Source of the DNA: Cognatishimia coralii
GTDB taxonomy: Bacteria > Pseudomonadota > Alphaproteobacteria > Rhodobacterales > Rhodobacteraceae
Reading direction: 5' to 3'
Assembly (NCBI RefSeq): GCF_037478305.1
Contig: NZ_JBBGAZ010000003.1
Coordinates: 221,371-285,370, forward strand
Length of the DNA stretch: 64,000 nt
Part shown: piece by piece, positions 27,666-36,367 of the stretch
Position numbering within the stretch: the stretch's first letter is position 1
Layout: each line of letters starts with the position of its first letter
Made by a program: the position numbers and the translations under genes
The notes under the pieces: model-generated
What the model saw: the letters and a program-made list of their open reading frames with translations, nothing else
What the model was told of the DNA's origin: nothing
The model's database searches: none

Positions 27666-28799
27666 ATGACAAAGCTGAAATGGGGTATGATCGGTGGCGG
27701 CGAAGGCAGCCAGATTGGACCAGCGCACCGCCTCGGCGCGCTTGCGGACGGGCATTTTGAGTTCACAGCGGGCGCGTTGGATCACCGTCCTGACGTGGGG
27801 CGTGAGTATGCCCAACGTCTTGGGATCGCGGCGGATCGCGCATATGGCGATTGGACGGAAATGCTGGCGGGCGAGAAAAATCGCGACGACCGGATTGATC
27901 TGGTAACCGTGGCGACGCCGAATGCAACGCATTTTGAAATCACTAAGTCATTCCTTGAAGCAGGCTTTAACGTGCTTTGCGAAAAGCCGATGACCATGAC
28001 CGTCGAAGAAGGCGAGGAAATCGTCAAAGTCGCTGAAAAATCGGGGAAAATCTGCGCAGTCAATTACTGCTACTCGGCCTACCCGATGGTGCGCCAAGCC
28101 CGCGCCATGGTCCGTGCGGGAGAGATCGGAAAGGTGCGCCTTGTGGTGACAAACTTCAGCCACGGTCACCATGGCGACGCCACCGACGCGGACAACCCGC
28201 GGGTCCGATGGCGTTATGATCCGGCGATGGCGGGCGTGTCAGGCCAATTCGCAGATTGCGGCATCCACGCTTTGCATATGGCGAGCTTCATTAGCGATGA
28301 CGAGGTGGAAACGCTTTCCGCTGATTTCGCCTCGACCATCCCAAGTCGAGAGCTGGAAGACGACGCGATGGTGAATTTCCGCATGCAAGGCGGCACAGTT
28401 GGGCGGCTTTGGACGTCTTCTGTGGCGATTGGACGTCAGCATGGATTCGACATTCAGGTCTTTGGGGAAACCGGTGGCTTGAGATGGGCCTCGGAACAGC
28501 CGAACCAACTGATCTACACGCCCGTTGGTGGCCGCACGCAGATCATCGAGAAAGGCGAAGGTGGCCTTTATGAAGACGCCCAGCGCCTGAGCCGCGTGGC
28601 AATTGCACACCCAGAAGGTTTCCCTCTGGCAGTTGCCAATATCTATTGCGATTTGGCGGATGCGATCAAAGGCGAGACACGGGACGGGCTGCCTGGAGCA
28701 GCCGATGGCGTACGCTCGATGGCCGCTGTTCACACAGCCGTAGAGTCCGCCAAAGCAGGTGGCGCGTGGCTTGATGCGCGGCCGTCTATTTTCCGATAG
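27666..28799 (+). CDS. Gfo/Idh/MocA family oxidoreductase
   Basis: This 377-residue NAD(P)-dependent dehydrogenase begins KWGMIGGGEGSQIGPAHRLG, the extended glycine-rich motif of a subgroup often linked to inositol and inosose metabolism. NVLCEKPMTM carries the EKP motif, and SGQFADCGIHALHMASFI has the catalytic Asp-x3-His. It is the third such dehydrogenase in the locus and the last plus-strand gene before the convergent lacI-type gene. It may allow scyllo- or chiro-inositol use. Confidence 0.85.
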   Translation: MTKLKWGMIGGGEGSQIGPAHRLGALADGHFEFTAGALDHRPDVGREYAQRLGIAADRAYGDWTEMLAGEKNRDDRIDLVTVATPNATHFEITKSFLEAGFNVLCEKPMTMTVEEGEEIVKVAEKSGKICAVNYCYSAYPMVRQARAMVRAGEIGKVRLVVTNFSHGHHGDATDADNPRVRWRYDPAMAGVSGQFADCGIHALHMASFISDDEVETLSADFASTIPSRELEDDAMVNFRMQGGTVGRLWTSSVAIGRQHGFDIQVFGETGGLRWASEQPNQLIYTPVGGRTQIIEKGEGGLYEDAQRLSRVAIAHPEGFPLAVANIYCDLADAIKGETRDGLPGAADGVRSMAAVHTAVESAKAGGAWLDARPSIFR

Positions 28800-28802
28800 A
28801 TC

Positions 28803-29804
28803 TTATGCGGGGAGCTCTGGCAGGGTTCCCCGTTCCACCACCGAACATGGAAAGATCCGGGCCTCGGGATAGCGATCCGGCTCATCCAACATGGCAACCA
28901 TCAGCTCGATCGAGGAATTCACGATCTGTTTGATCGGTTGGTGGATCGTGGTCAGATCAATGTTTTCCCAGCGCGACATTTCCATATCATTGAGGCCTAT
29001 GATGCCGATGTCGTCTGGACAGGACAGGCCCTTATCTTTGATCGCTGAGAGAACGCCAATGGACAGAACGTCATCGCCACAGAAATACCCTTCTGCAGGC
29101 TGGTCGTCCAATAAACGCAGCATTTCTTTGCGCCCGGCCTCGTGGGAATAGGCCTTGGCGAAGCTTTCCGTCAGCCGCACATCAGGGTGCAGAGCCATTT
29201 CTTCGACAAATCCTTTATGACGGTCTTGGGTCGAGGTCGCATCCCGTGGACCACCCAAGAAGGCAACATGTTTATACCCCCGCGCCATCAGCGCACGCGC
29301 CGCCATGCGACCCGTCTCGACGTTGTCGATGCCAACCACATGCACCTTGGGTGACGAGGATGCACGCCCAAAAGAATGTACCACCGGCACGCCGGCATCT
29401 CGAAAGGCCAAGGCGAATTCTGGCGGCAGAGTCGAGGAGGCCACGACCACGCCATCAACGGAATATTGCCGCAACATACGCACCGAATTCTCGGGATCAC
29501 GCTCTTCGGTCAGATTGACAAGCAAAGGCCGCAAGCCACGCTCCTGCAAGCCACGGGTGAAAAGATCAAAGACCTCCAGAAAGATCGGGTTGTGGAAGTT
29601 ATTGGACACCAGACCAATCAATTTCGTCCGTCCCGTGGTCAGCGACGAGGCCAAAGCATTCGGACTATACCCAAGCTCGCGCGCAGCCTTTTCGACCTTG
29701 CTCCGCATCTTTTCAGAAACCGACGCCCCATCGGTAAACGTCCGAGACACCGCAGACCGCGACACCCCCGCGCGCTCTGCAACCTCTTTCAATGTGACGG
29801 GCAT
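28803..29804 (-). CDS. LacI family transcriptional regulator of the inositol locus
   Basis: This 333-residue regulator has an N-terminal helix-turn-helix (VTLKEVAERAGVSRSAVSRTFTDGASVSE), a hinge helix with SPNALASSLTTGRTK, and a periplasmic-binding-protein-like sensor domain (IGLVSNNFHNPIFLEVF, VVGIDNVETGRMAARALMARG). The hinge Ala/Leu pattern suits insertion at a central CG. Palindromes with the same core lie 79 bases upstream of its own start (29883-29904) and between iolD and Gfo/Idh, so I infer repression relieved by an inositol-derived ligand. The ATG at 29804 is the conserved LacI start; a longer frame adds 29 dissimilar residues. Confidence 0.92.
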   Translation of the reverse strand: MPVTLKEVAERAGVSRSAVSRTFTDGASVSEKMRSKVEKAARELGYSPNALASSLTTGRTKLIGLVSNNFHNPIFLEVFDLFTRGLQERGLRPLLVNLTEERDPENSVRMLRQYSVDGVVVASSTLPPEFALAFRDAGVPVVHSFGRASSSPKVHVVGIDNVETGRMAARALMARGYKHVAFLGGPRDATSTQDRHKGFVEEMALHPDVRLTESFAKAYSHEAGRKEMLRLLDDQPAEGYFCGDDVLSIGVLSAIKDKGLSCPDDIGIIGLNDMEMSRWENIDLTTIHQPIKQIVNSSIELMVAMLDEPDRYPEARIFPCSVVERGTLPELPA

Positions 29805-29882
29805 TTTCGACTTCCTTGGACTTCTTTTAGGACCTTCTAAACCTTTTTTACATTGGCTGCAGCAGTAAATACCAAAATTAGC

Positions 29883-29904
29883 TTTTTGCAACCGGTTGCA
29901 AAAA
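29883..29904. promoter_or_regulatory. LacI-family operator 2 (lacI / ABC transporter divergent region)
   Basis: A 22-bp perfect palindrome centred between 29893 and 29894 has the core GCAACCGGTTGC flanked by T and A runs. It lies between the divergent lacI-type gene and the ABC substrate-binding gene. It shares 18 bp with operator 1. Confidence 0.9.
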
Positions 29905-29986
29905 CGGAGCGAATGTGGTTAAGTTGAGTCGGAGCAATGTGAAAATTGCTCGTAAAATTTACGAGTGTGAAATCTGGGAGGATCAC

Positions 29987-30937
29987 ATGACATCATTCAC
30001 CAAGAAACTGGTCTTGGCTGCAGCAGTCGTTGCTGCACCTCTGATGGCCGCAACTTCTGCGGCTGCAGATGGCGAGAAATATATTCTGGTCAGCCACGCC
30101 CCTGACAGCGACAGCTGGTGGAACACAATCAAGAACGGCATCGCGCTGGCGGGCGACCAAATGGGCGTCGAAGTCGAGTATCGCAACCCACCAACCGGTG
30201 ACCTTGCGGACATGGCGCGTATCATCGAGCAGGCAGCAGCGAGCGGCCCGAACGGCATCATCACTACCCTGTCTGACTATGACGTTCTGTCCGGTCCGAT
30301 CAAAGCGGCTGTGGACAGCGGCATCGACGTGATCATCATGAACTCTGGTACACCAGAGCAGGCACGCGAAGTTGGTGCCCTGATGTATGTCGGTCAGCCA
30401 GAATATGACGCAGGCCTCGCAGCCGGTATCCGCGCCAAAGGCGACGGTGTGGGCAGCTTCCTCTGTGTGAACCACTACATCAGCTCGCCGTCCTCGACTG
30501 AGCGTTGCCAAGGTTTCGCAGATGGTCTGGGCATTGAGCTGGGCAGCCAGATGATTGACTCCGGTCAAGACCCTGCAGAAATCAAAAACCGTGTTCTGGC
30601 CTACCTGAACGCAAACCCAGACACTGACGCTGTTCTGACCCTCGGCCCAACCTCTGCAGACCCAACTCTGTTGGCTCTGGACGAAAACGGCATGGCGGGT
30701 GACATTTATTTCGGCACCTTTGACCTTGGCGAAGAGATCGTCAAAGGCCTGAAAGCGGGCGTCATCAACTGGGGTATCGACCAGCAGCCATTCCTGCAGG
30801 CTTACCTGCCGGTTGTTGTTCTGACCAACTACCACCGCTACGGCGTTCTGCCAGGCAACAACATCAACTCTGGTCCTGGCTTCGTCACCGCGGACGGCCT
30901 GACCCTGGTTGAAAAGTATGCCGGTGAATTCCGCTAA
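29987..30937 (+). CDS. Sugar ABC transporter periplasmic binding protein (probable inositol)
   Basis: This 316-residue periplasmic binding protein of the ribose/inositol type has a Sec signal peptide (KKLVLAAAVVAAPLMAATSAAA, cleavage after about residue 26). The mature part includes ILVSHAPDSDSWWNTIKNGI, DVIIMNSGTPEQ near 120 and VLTLGPTSADPT near 220. GGGAGG lies 5 bases before the chosen ATG. It is followed by a terminator-like hairpin and then the permease and ATPase genes. Inositol is inferred from the catabolic neighbours; ribose-type or other polyol ligands are possible. Confidence 0.9.
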   Translation: MTSFTKKLVLAAAVVAAPLMAATSAAADGEKYILVSHAPDSDSWWNTIKNGIALAGDQMGVEVEYRNPPTGDLADMARIIEQAAASGPNGIITTLSDYDVLSGPIKAAVDSGIDVIIMNSGTPEQAREVGALMYVGQPEYDAGLAAGIRAKGDGVGSFLCVNHYISSPSSTERCQGFADGLGIELGSQMIDSGQDPAEIKNRVLAYLNANPDTDAVLTLGPTSADPTLLALDENGMAGDIYFGTFDLGEEIVKGLKAGVINWGIDQQPFLQAYLPVVVLTNYHRYGVLPGNNINSGPGFVTADGLTLVEKYAGEFR

Positions 30938-30950
30938 GACCCCTAAAACC

Positions 30951-30983
30951 AAGGGCGGCGGTTTCTGCCGCCCTTATTTTTTG
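30951..30983 (+). terminator. Intercistronic terminator or attenuator after the binding-protein gene
   Basis: The 9-bp stem AAGGGCGGC/GCCGCCCTT with a 7-base loop is followed by ATTTTTT. It lies between the binding-protein stop and the permease start. In ABC operons such a hairpin gives more binding protein than membrane components by partial termination or 3'-end protection. Confidence 0.85.
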
Positions 30984-31019
30984 TACAATCCCCTACATCA
31001 GTAACTCGTGGAGCCTTCC

Positions 31020-32138
31020 ATGTCCGACGCAAATACCTCGGGCGTTGATGAGCGCATCAAGCAGCAATCTCGTATGCGCCAGGCCCTGATCCGACCCGAA
31101 TTGGGCGGCATCTGTGGCACCATCATCGTCTTTGTCCTCTTCTTTATCTTCGCCAGCGACAGCGGCATGTTCAACGCGCAAGGCGTGATGAACTGGAGCG
31201 TCGTTTCCGCCCAATTCATGATCATCGCCGTGGGCGCCTGCCTCTTGATGATCGCCGGAGAGTTCGACCTTTCGGTTGGTTCTATGATCGGTTTTTCCGG
31301 CATGATGATCGCGATCTTTGGCGTGACCCTCGCCTGGCCGATTTGGATGGCCATCATCGTGACCTTCATTATGGCAATGGCGATCGGCTGGTTGAACGGC
31401 TTTATCGTTGTGCGCACAGGTCTGCCGAGCTTTATCGTGACATTGGCCTTCCTCTTTATCCTGCGTGGCTTCACCATCTTTTTGCCGCAAGTCATCGAGC
31501 GCAAAACTATCATTGGCGGTATCAAAGACGCAGCCGAAGGCGACTGGCTGGGCGCGGTCTTTGGGGGCAAGATCCTGACGGGATTGTTCCAGTGGTTTGG
31601 CGATATGGGCATCATTGCCACCTTTGAGCGTGGCACACGTGCGGGACAGCCGGTTGTGGACGGCATCCCAATGTTGATCGTTTGGGCCATCGGCCTCGTC
31701 ATCGTCGGTCATATCCTGCTGACCCGCACCCAATTCGGCAACTGGATCTTTGCATCTGGTGGCGACGCTGAGGCGTCACGGAACTCTGGTGTGCCGGTGA
31801 ACCGCGTCAAGATCTCGATGTTCATGTTCTCTGCCTTCTGCGCGACGGTCTTTGCGACCTGCCAGGTGATGGAGTTCGGCTCTGCAGGTGCTGACCGTGG
31901 TCTGCTCAAGGAATTTGAGGCCATCATCGCCGTGGTCATCGGCGGCGCGCTTTTGACGGGCGGCTATGGCTCTGTGATCGGCGCTGCCCTTGGGGCTTTG
32001 ATTTTTGGCGTCGTGCAGCAGGGTCTGTTCTTTGCAGGCGTCGAAAGCTCTCTGTTCCGAGTGTTCCTCGGCGTGATCCTCTTGGGCGCGGTGATCCTGA
32101 ACACCTACATCCGCCGCATCATCACGGGGGAGCGCTGA
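31020..32138 (+). CDS. Sugar ABC transporter permease (probable inositol)
   Basis: This 372-residue inner-membrane permease of the RbsC/branched-chain family has about nine to ten helices. The segment MIAGEFDLSVGSMIG near residue 75 and NGFIVVRTGLPSFIVTLAFLF are family signatures, and RNSGVPVNRVKISMFMFS near 255 is the cytoplasmic coupling loop. The ATG with GGAG 7 bases upstream is chosen over a GTG four codons earlier. It is followed directly by its ATPase gene. Confidence 0.9.
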   Translation: MSDANTSGVDERIKQQSRMRQALIRPELGGICGTIIVFVLFFIFASDSGMFNAQGVMNWSVVSAQFMIIAVGACLLMIAGEFDLSVGSMIGFSGMMIAIFGVTLAWPIWMAIIVTFIMAMAIGWLNGFIVVRTGLPSFIVTLAFLFILRGFTIFLPQVIERKTIIGGIKDAAEGDWLGAVFGGKILTGLFQWFGDMGIIATFERGTRAGQPVVDGIPMLIVWAIGLVIVGHILLTRTQFGNWIFASGGDAEASRNSGVPVNRVKISMFMFSAFCATVFATCQVMEFGSAGADRGLLKEFEAIIAVVIGGALLTGGYGSVIGAALGALIFGVVQQGLFFAGVESSLFRVFLGVILLGAVILNTYIRRIITGER

Positions 32139-32139
32139 T

Positions 32140-32925
32140 ATGTCTGACGTGAAACCTATCATCGAGATGACCAATATCGAGAAGCACTTCGGCTCGGTCA
32201 TCGCGCTTGCGGGCGTCTCTGTGAATGTCTTTCCCGGTGAATGTCACTGTTTGCTTGGCGACAACGGCGCTGGCAAATCGACCTTCATCAAAACCATGTC
32301 CGGCGTGCATCAGCCCACCAAAGGCGAGATCACCTTTGAGGGTGCGCCAATGCATTTCAACGATCCGCGGGACGCGATTTCAGCGGGTATCGCGACGGTG
32401 CACCAGCATCTGGCGATGATCCCTCTGATGTCGGTTAGCCGGAACTTTTTCATGGGCAATGAACCGATCAAAAAGTTCGGGCCGATGAAGTTCTTTGACC
32501 ATGAATACGCCAACCGCGTGACCATGGAAGAGATGCGCAAGATGGGCATCAACCTACGTGGCCCGGATCAGGCGGTCGGCACTCTGTCGGGCGGTGAACG
32601 TCAGACCGTAGCGATTGCCCGCGCGGTGCATTTCGGCGCGAAGATCCTGATCCTGGACGAGCCGACCTCGGCCCTTGGTGTACGTCAAACGGCCAATGTT
32701 CTGGCCACCATCGACAAGGTGCGCAAACAAGGGATCGGCGTGGTCTTTATCACCCACAACGTGCGCCATGCGCTGGCCGTTGGGGATCGCTTTACGGTGC
32801 TGAACCGCGGCAAGACACTGGGGACTGCGAAGCGCGGAGAGGTCACGCCGGAAGAGCTGCAGGACATGATGGCCGGCGGTCAGGAAATGGTCGCGCTAGA
32901 GGGCAGCCTCGGCGGCACCGTCTAA
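32140..32925 (+). CDS. Sugar ABC transporter ATP-binding protein, single domain
   Basis: This 261-residue ATPase energises the transporter. Walker A is at 40-48 (GDNGAGKST), a Q-loop at about 89 (TVHQH), the signature LSGGE at 149-153, Walker B ILILDEP at 169-175 and an ITHNVRHA H-loop follows. It has one nucleotide-binding domain, whereas classical ribose or inositol importers of this permease type usually carry a fused two-domain ATPase, so it must act as a homodimer. It starts 1 base after the permease stop and ends before a strong terminator. Confidence 0.92.
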   Translation: MSDVKPIIEMTNIEKHFGSVIALAGVSVNVFPGECHCLLGDNGAGKSTFIKTMSGVHQPTKGEITFEGAPMHFNDPRDAISAGIATVHQHLAMIPLMSVSRNFFMGNEPIKKFGPMKFFDHEYANRVTMEEMRKMGINLRGPDQAVGTLSGGERQTVAIARAVHFGAKILILDEPTSALGVRQTANVLATIDKVRKQGIGVVFITHNVRHALAVGDRFTVLNRGKTLGTAKRGEVTPEELQDMMAGGQEMVALEGSLGGTV

Positions 32926-32945
32926 TAGCGCCTTACAACAAAGCA

Positions 32946-32973
32946 AAACCCCGCCAGTTCCGGCGGGGTTTTT
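32946..32973 (+). terminator. Bidirectional intrinsic terminator
   Basis: The stem CCCCGCC/GGCGGGG is followed by TTTTT on the plus strand and preceded by AAAA, which gives a T-run on the minus strand. It separates the ABC transporter operon from the convergent glycosyltransferase gene, whose stop codon begins immediately after it. Confidence 0.92.
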
Positions 32974-34050
32974 CTATGCGGTCTGTTCTTGTTGCAACTT
33001 ATCGAGCATCGCGAGGATATCCGGATCCCTCCGCGCCTGCCGCGCTCGCTTCCGATGCCACTCAAGCGCCTCTTCATGCCATTTGCGGATATCCTCGATC
33101 CGTAGGAACCGTTCTCGGATCTGCATCGCGGCATCGAAGTTTTCGGCCAAGGAAAGACCCTCCTCGACGCTATGATCAAAGCGCCGCCAATAGCCGTCCT
33201 CGATGGTTTTCGTGTGGTGGTTGGCCCTGCCCCGCAGCTTTTTGACCAAGAAACCATCCAAAGACCGCAGCGCATAGTGGTTCAGTTGCGCGCCCGCGTA
33301 GCCATAGTTCCCCACAGCAAAGAGCGCCTTTTCGATCTCTTCTTCGGTCAAAGACGTACCATCGGGCAGGATCCAATTGATGCCCTTCGGGCCATCGGCC
33401 AGAAACGGGCGATGCACGCCAAGTCGGGCGAATTTTGGTGAATTGCGATGCAGCGTTTTGAAGAACCGGTTCTCGGTGGCCGCGCCCTCATAGGCAATGG
33501 CCTTTGTGAACTGGAGCGGCACAGGGGTATCGGTGATCTCTTGAACACCCGCATTGCCAAAGACGCGCCAGACAAAGGAAATCGCATCGACCTCGGGGTA
33601 CATGCTGATCAAACCCGGTAGTGTCCCATCCCCGACGTCGATCTGTAGATATTCGTCCACATCGATGACCATCACCCAATCGGCCTCGCGCACGGCGGGT
33701 TCATATTGCGCCCACATCAGAGCACTCTTGTGCGGCCCCCGCCGCATCACGCGATTAAAGCGATGGTGCACGCAGCCAAGCCGGTTCAAACAGCGAAGAA
33801 TATGATCGGTCGGGTCAGAGCAATCATTAGTGAAGACCACAAAATCCGTGACGCCAAGGCTGCGGTAATGTGCGATCCAGTCCAGAATATAAGGACCTTC
33901 GTCCTTCATCGTTGTGACAACGGTGATCTTCGGAGCCCGATCACTGGCGGTCTGCGTCTGATCAAACACGCGGTAATATTCCTTAACAAACAAATCGTTA
34001 CTTAAAGGTCTTTCCTCATGTCTATCCAAGGCTGGACTCGCTGTCCACAA
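32974..34050 (-). CDS. Glycosyltransferase family 2-like protein
   Basis: This protein of up to 358 residues has a GT-A-type nucleotide-sugar fold. KITVVTTMKDEGPYILDWIAHYRSLGV is the N-terminal strand-helix of the Glyco_tranf_2_4-type family, VVFTNDCSDPTDHIL follows, and VMVIDVDEYL near residue 127 provides the metal-binding DxD. The Lys/Arg-rich C-terminus suggests membrane or nucleic-acid contact but no transmembrane helix is seen. The first start is TTG; downstream TTG codons (for example 7 codons on) are possible, so the N-terminus is uncertain. Likely role is polysaccharide or surface-glycan synthesis. Confidence 0.82.
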   Translation of the reverse strand: MWTASPALDRHEERPLSNDLFVKEYYRVFDQTQTASDRAPKITVVTTMKDEGPYILDWIAHYRSLGVTDFVVFTNDCSDPTDHILRCLNRLGCVHHRFNRVMRRGPHKSALMWAQYEPAVREADWVMVIDVDEYLQIDVGDGTLPGLISMYPEVDAISFVWRVFGNAGVQEITDTPVPLQFTKAIAYEGAATENRFFKTLHRNSPKFARLGVHRPFLADGPKGINWILPDGTSLTEEEIEKALFAVGNYGYAGAQLNHYALRSLDGFLVKKLRGRANHHTKTIEDGYWRRFDHSVEEGLSLAENFDAAMQIRERFLRIEDIRKWHEEALEWHRKRARQARRDPDILAMLDKLQQEQTA

Positions 34051-34060
34051 CCCAAAATAG

Positions 34061-34095
34061 AAAACCGCCGCTACCCCAATCGGAAAGCGGCGGTT
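34061..34095 (-). terminator. Intrinsic terminator after ccoS
   Basis: A 10-bp stem AACCGCCGCT/AGCGGCGGTT with a 13-base loop is followed on the minus strand by TTCTATTTT. It lies 24 bases past the ccoS stop and ends the long cytochrome operon before the glycosyltransferase gene. Confidence 0.88.
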
Positions 34096-34118
34096 CCATC
34101 ACAAGATTTCGGCATTCC

Positions 34119-34289
34119 CTACCGCGGCACGGGTTTGATGGTCAGCGGCGCGTCTTCGGCCAAGAGGATGCGGTGGCTGTCGCCCTCGGGGTCTCCGTAC
34201 TGACGCGTACGGAGCGTCCAGAGAAAGGCGATCAGCGCAACACCCGCAAGCATCAGAGAGATCGGGATCAAGAAGATAATTGCATTCAT
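34119..34289 (-). CDS. ccoS: cbb3 oxidase maturation protein CcoS
   Basis: This 56-residue membrane protein starts MNAIIFLIPISLMLAGVAL, with one N-terminal helix, followed by TLRTRQYGDPEGDSHRIL. The conserved QYxDPEGDxxRIL segment is the CcoS signature. CcoS is needed for cofactor insertion into cbb3-type cytochrome oxidase. Its start overlaps the ccoI stop by 4 bases (ATGA), and the terminator follows. Confidence 0.93.
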   Translation of the reverse strand: MNAIIFLIPISLMLAGVALIAFLWTLRTRQYGDPEGDSHRILLAEDAPLTIKPVPR

Positions 34290-36367
34290 TTTACACCTCG
34301 CAATCGATATCCATTCGCCATGACGACGATGGATGAGGCCGACATCAGCAGGGCCGCCAAGGCCGGGGACAAAAGACCAGCTAGAGCAAGTGGCACGGTC
34401 AAAACATTGTAGAGGGTCGAGAACGTCAAATTTTGGTGGATCAGACGGCGCGCACGACGCGACAAGGCCATCGCCTGAGACACGCGCCGCAGATCCGGTT
34501 GGGTGAGCACGATATCAGCAGAGGTCTGCGCGATCTGCGTGGCTTCGGCGAAGCTGACCGAGACATCGGCGGCGCTGAGCGCGACAGTATCGTTGATCCC
34601 ATCGCCGATCATCATGACGCTGTTGCCTTCGGCCTGCGCGGCCTTGAGGATGTTGAGTTTGTCAGCAGGAGTTTGACGTCCGAGCCAATCTGCAATGCCC
34701 GCGCTTTTGGCAAAGCGTTCAACTGCCGTTGCGCTGTCACCGGACAACAGCGTGACAGGGCGGGCGACATCTTTCACACTGCTTAAGAACTCGGACAGAC
34801 CCGCGCGCGCATGTTCTTCGAAGGTGATCGGAGTAACCACGCCATTTTCATCGCGGTAAAATAGTGAGGCGCTTGTGTCCTTTGGCTTACCTACAAAAGC
34901 AGCACTCCCCAGCCGCGCGCCGTCAGGGCCTTCGATGCCTTGCCCGGCAACTTCCTTGGCATTGCTCACCGCAGCCACAGAGCCATCATCAAGGGCGCGC
35001 GCCAGCGGATGGGCGCTGGCAGCAGCAAGCGCCCGAGCCGCTCCGAGGACCTCAACGCTGAGCGAGGCCGCAGGGGTCAGTTGTGGCAAGGACGCTGTCC
35101 CGGTCTTGTCGATAAAGACCTGATCAATGTCGCCGAGCTGCTCCAAAGCGGCCCCAGATTTCACAACGATCCCCGCCTTCAGCGCAAGGTTCATGGCACG
35201 CGATGTGACCGCAGGCGTTGCGAGCCCCGCCGCACAAGGGCAGGTCACAATCAAGACCGCGACGGCGATCATGAGAGAGTCCGCAAAGCTCGCGCCAAAG
35301 GCAAAGAACCACATGAGAAAGCCCAAGGATCCTCCGCCCAGAACCAACGGAATATAGCCGCGCGCGAAGTGGTCAGACATCCGTTGCAGGCGGCCTTTGT
35401 GGGCGGTAACCTCTTCGGCCATTTGTGCCAGTTGGCCAATTTCCGACGCCTCTCCGACATGAGTGACGCGGACCTCAACAGGCCCATCCAGAACAATCGC
35501 TCCGGCCGCCAACCCCGCGCCCTTCGCGGCCGCTCGCGGCTTGGTCTCACCAGTCAGAACGCTTTCATCGACATGCACGAGGTCCGACAAGAGCGTGCCG
35601 TCGGCGGGCAAGCGCTCTCCGGATTTTACGAGCACCATGTCGCCCACAATAAGCTCGGAGGCGGCCAGAACGGTCTGCGTGCCGTCATGTTCCAGACGCG
35701 TCGCGCGCACGTCCATCAGACCGCGCAGGTTTGCGGCGGCGTCGCCGGATTTTTCATGCATCAGGCGCTCTAAAACTCGACCAATCAGCAAGAAAAATAT
35801 CAGCGCGATCACAGCATCGAAATAGACATGCTCTGCGCCTCGGACGGTTTCGACCAGCGACGCTATGAGCGTCGCGAGGATCGCCAACGAGATCGGCGTG
35901 TCCATCGTCATATGCCCTTGGCGCAACGCACGCAGCGCGGGGCCATGGAATATCGAGCCGGAATAAAGCGCCACAGGCACCGCAATCGCAGCCGAAAGCC
36001 AATGCATATATTGCATCGTACTTGGCCCCATATCGGTCGCAGCACCAAACCAGACGGACATGGAAAAGGCCATGATATTCATCATGCCCACCGCCGCCAC
36101 GCCAAGACGCGGCAAGAGGGCGGGCCCGGTATCAACCGGAGCCTCAACCGCGATCTGTTCTGCCTGATAGCCCAGACCCAGAATGGCCGCGCGCACCGAG
36201 TCCAACGATTGCACCGCCTCATCCCAAACCACACGCATGCGTTTCTGGGTGGCATTGCCCCGTGCCAGTTCGACGCCGGGGAGACCCGCGAGGCTGCGTT
36301 CGATTTTCAAAACACAGCCCGCGCAGCGCACGTCGGGCAAGGCAAAGGTTTCGCTTGCGGTGCTCAT
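34286..36367 (-). CDS. ccoI: Copper P-type ATPase of cbb3 oxidase assembly (CcoI/FixI)
   Basis: This 693-residue P1B-type ATPase delivers copper for cbb3 maturation. It has an N-terminal heavy-metal domain (Cys15-AG-Cys18), transmembrane metal site TCPCAAG, phosphorylation site DKTGT (followed by ASL instead of the common LT), and hinge MIGDGINDTVALSAADV. CcoI differs from detoxifying CopA by slow, assembly-linked transport. It overlaps the 54-residue ORF upstream and ccoS downstream by ATGA junctions. Confidence 0.93.
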   Translation of the reverse strand: MSTASETFALPDVRCAGCVLKIERSLAGLPGVELARGNATQKRMRVVWDEAVQSLDSVRAAILGLGYQAEQIAVEAPVDTGPALLPRLGVAAVGMMNIMAFSMSVWFGAATDMGPSTMQYMHWLSAAIAVPVALYSGSIFHGPALRALRQGHMTMDTPISLAILATLIASLVETVRGAEHVYFDAVIALIFFLLIGRVLERLMHEKSGDAAANLRGLMDVRATRLEHDGTQTVLAASELIVGDMVLVKSGERLPADGTLLSDLVHVDESVLTGETKPRAAAKGAGLAAGAIVLDGPVEVRVTHVGEASEIGQLAQMAEEVTAHKGRLQRMSDHFARGYIPLVLGGGSLGFLMWFFAFGASFADSLMIAVAVLIVTCPCAAGLATPAVTSRAMNLALKAGIVVKSGAALEQLGDIDQVFIDKTGTASLPQLTPAASLSVEVLGAARALAAASAHPLARALDDGSVAAVSNAKEVAGQGIEGPDGARLGSAAFVGKPKDTSASLFYRDENGVVTPITFEEHARAGLSEFLSSVKDVARPVTLLSGDSATAVERFAKSAGIADWLGRQTPADKLNILKAAQAEGNSVMMIGDGINDTVALSAADVSVSFAEATQIAQTSADIVLTQPDLRRVSQAMALSRRARRLIHQNLTFSTLYNVLTVPLALAGLLSPALAALLMSASSIVVMANGYRLRGVK

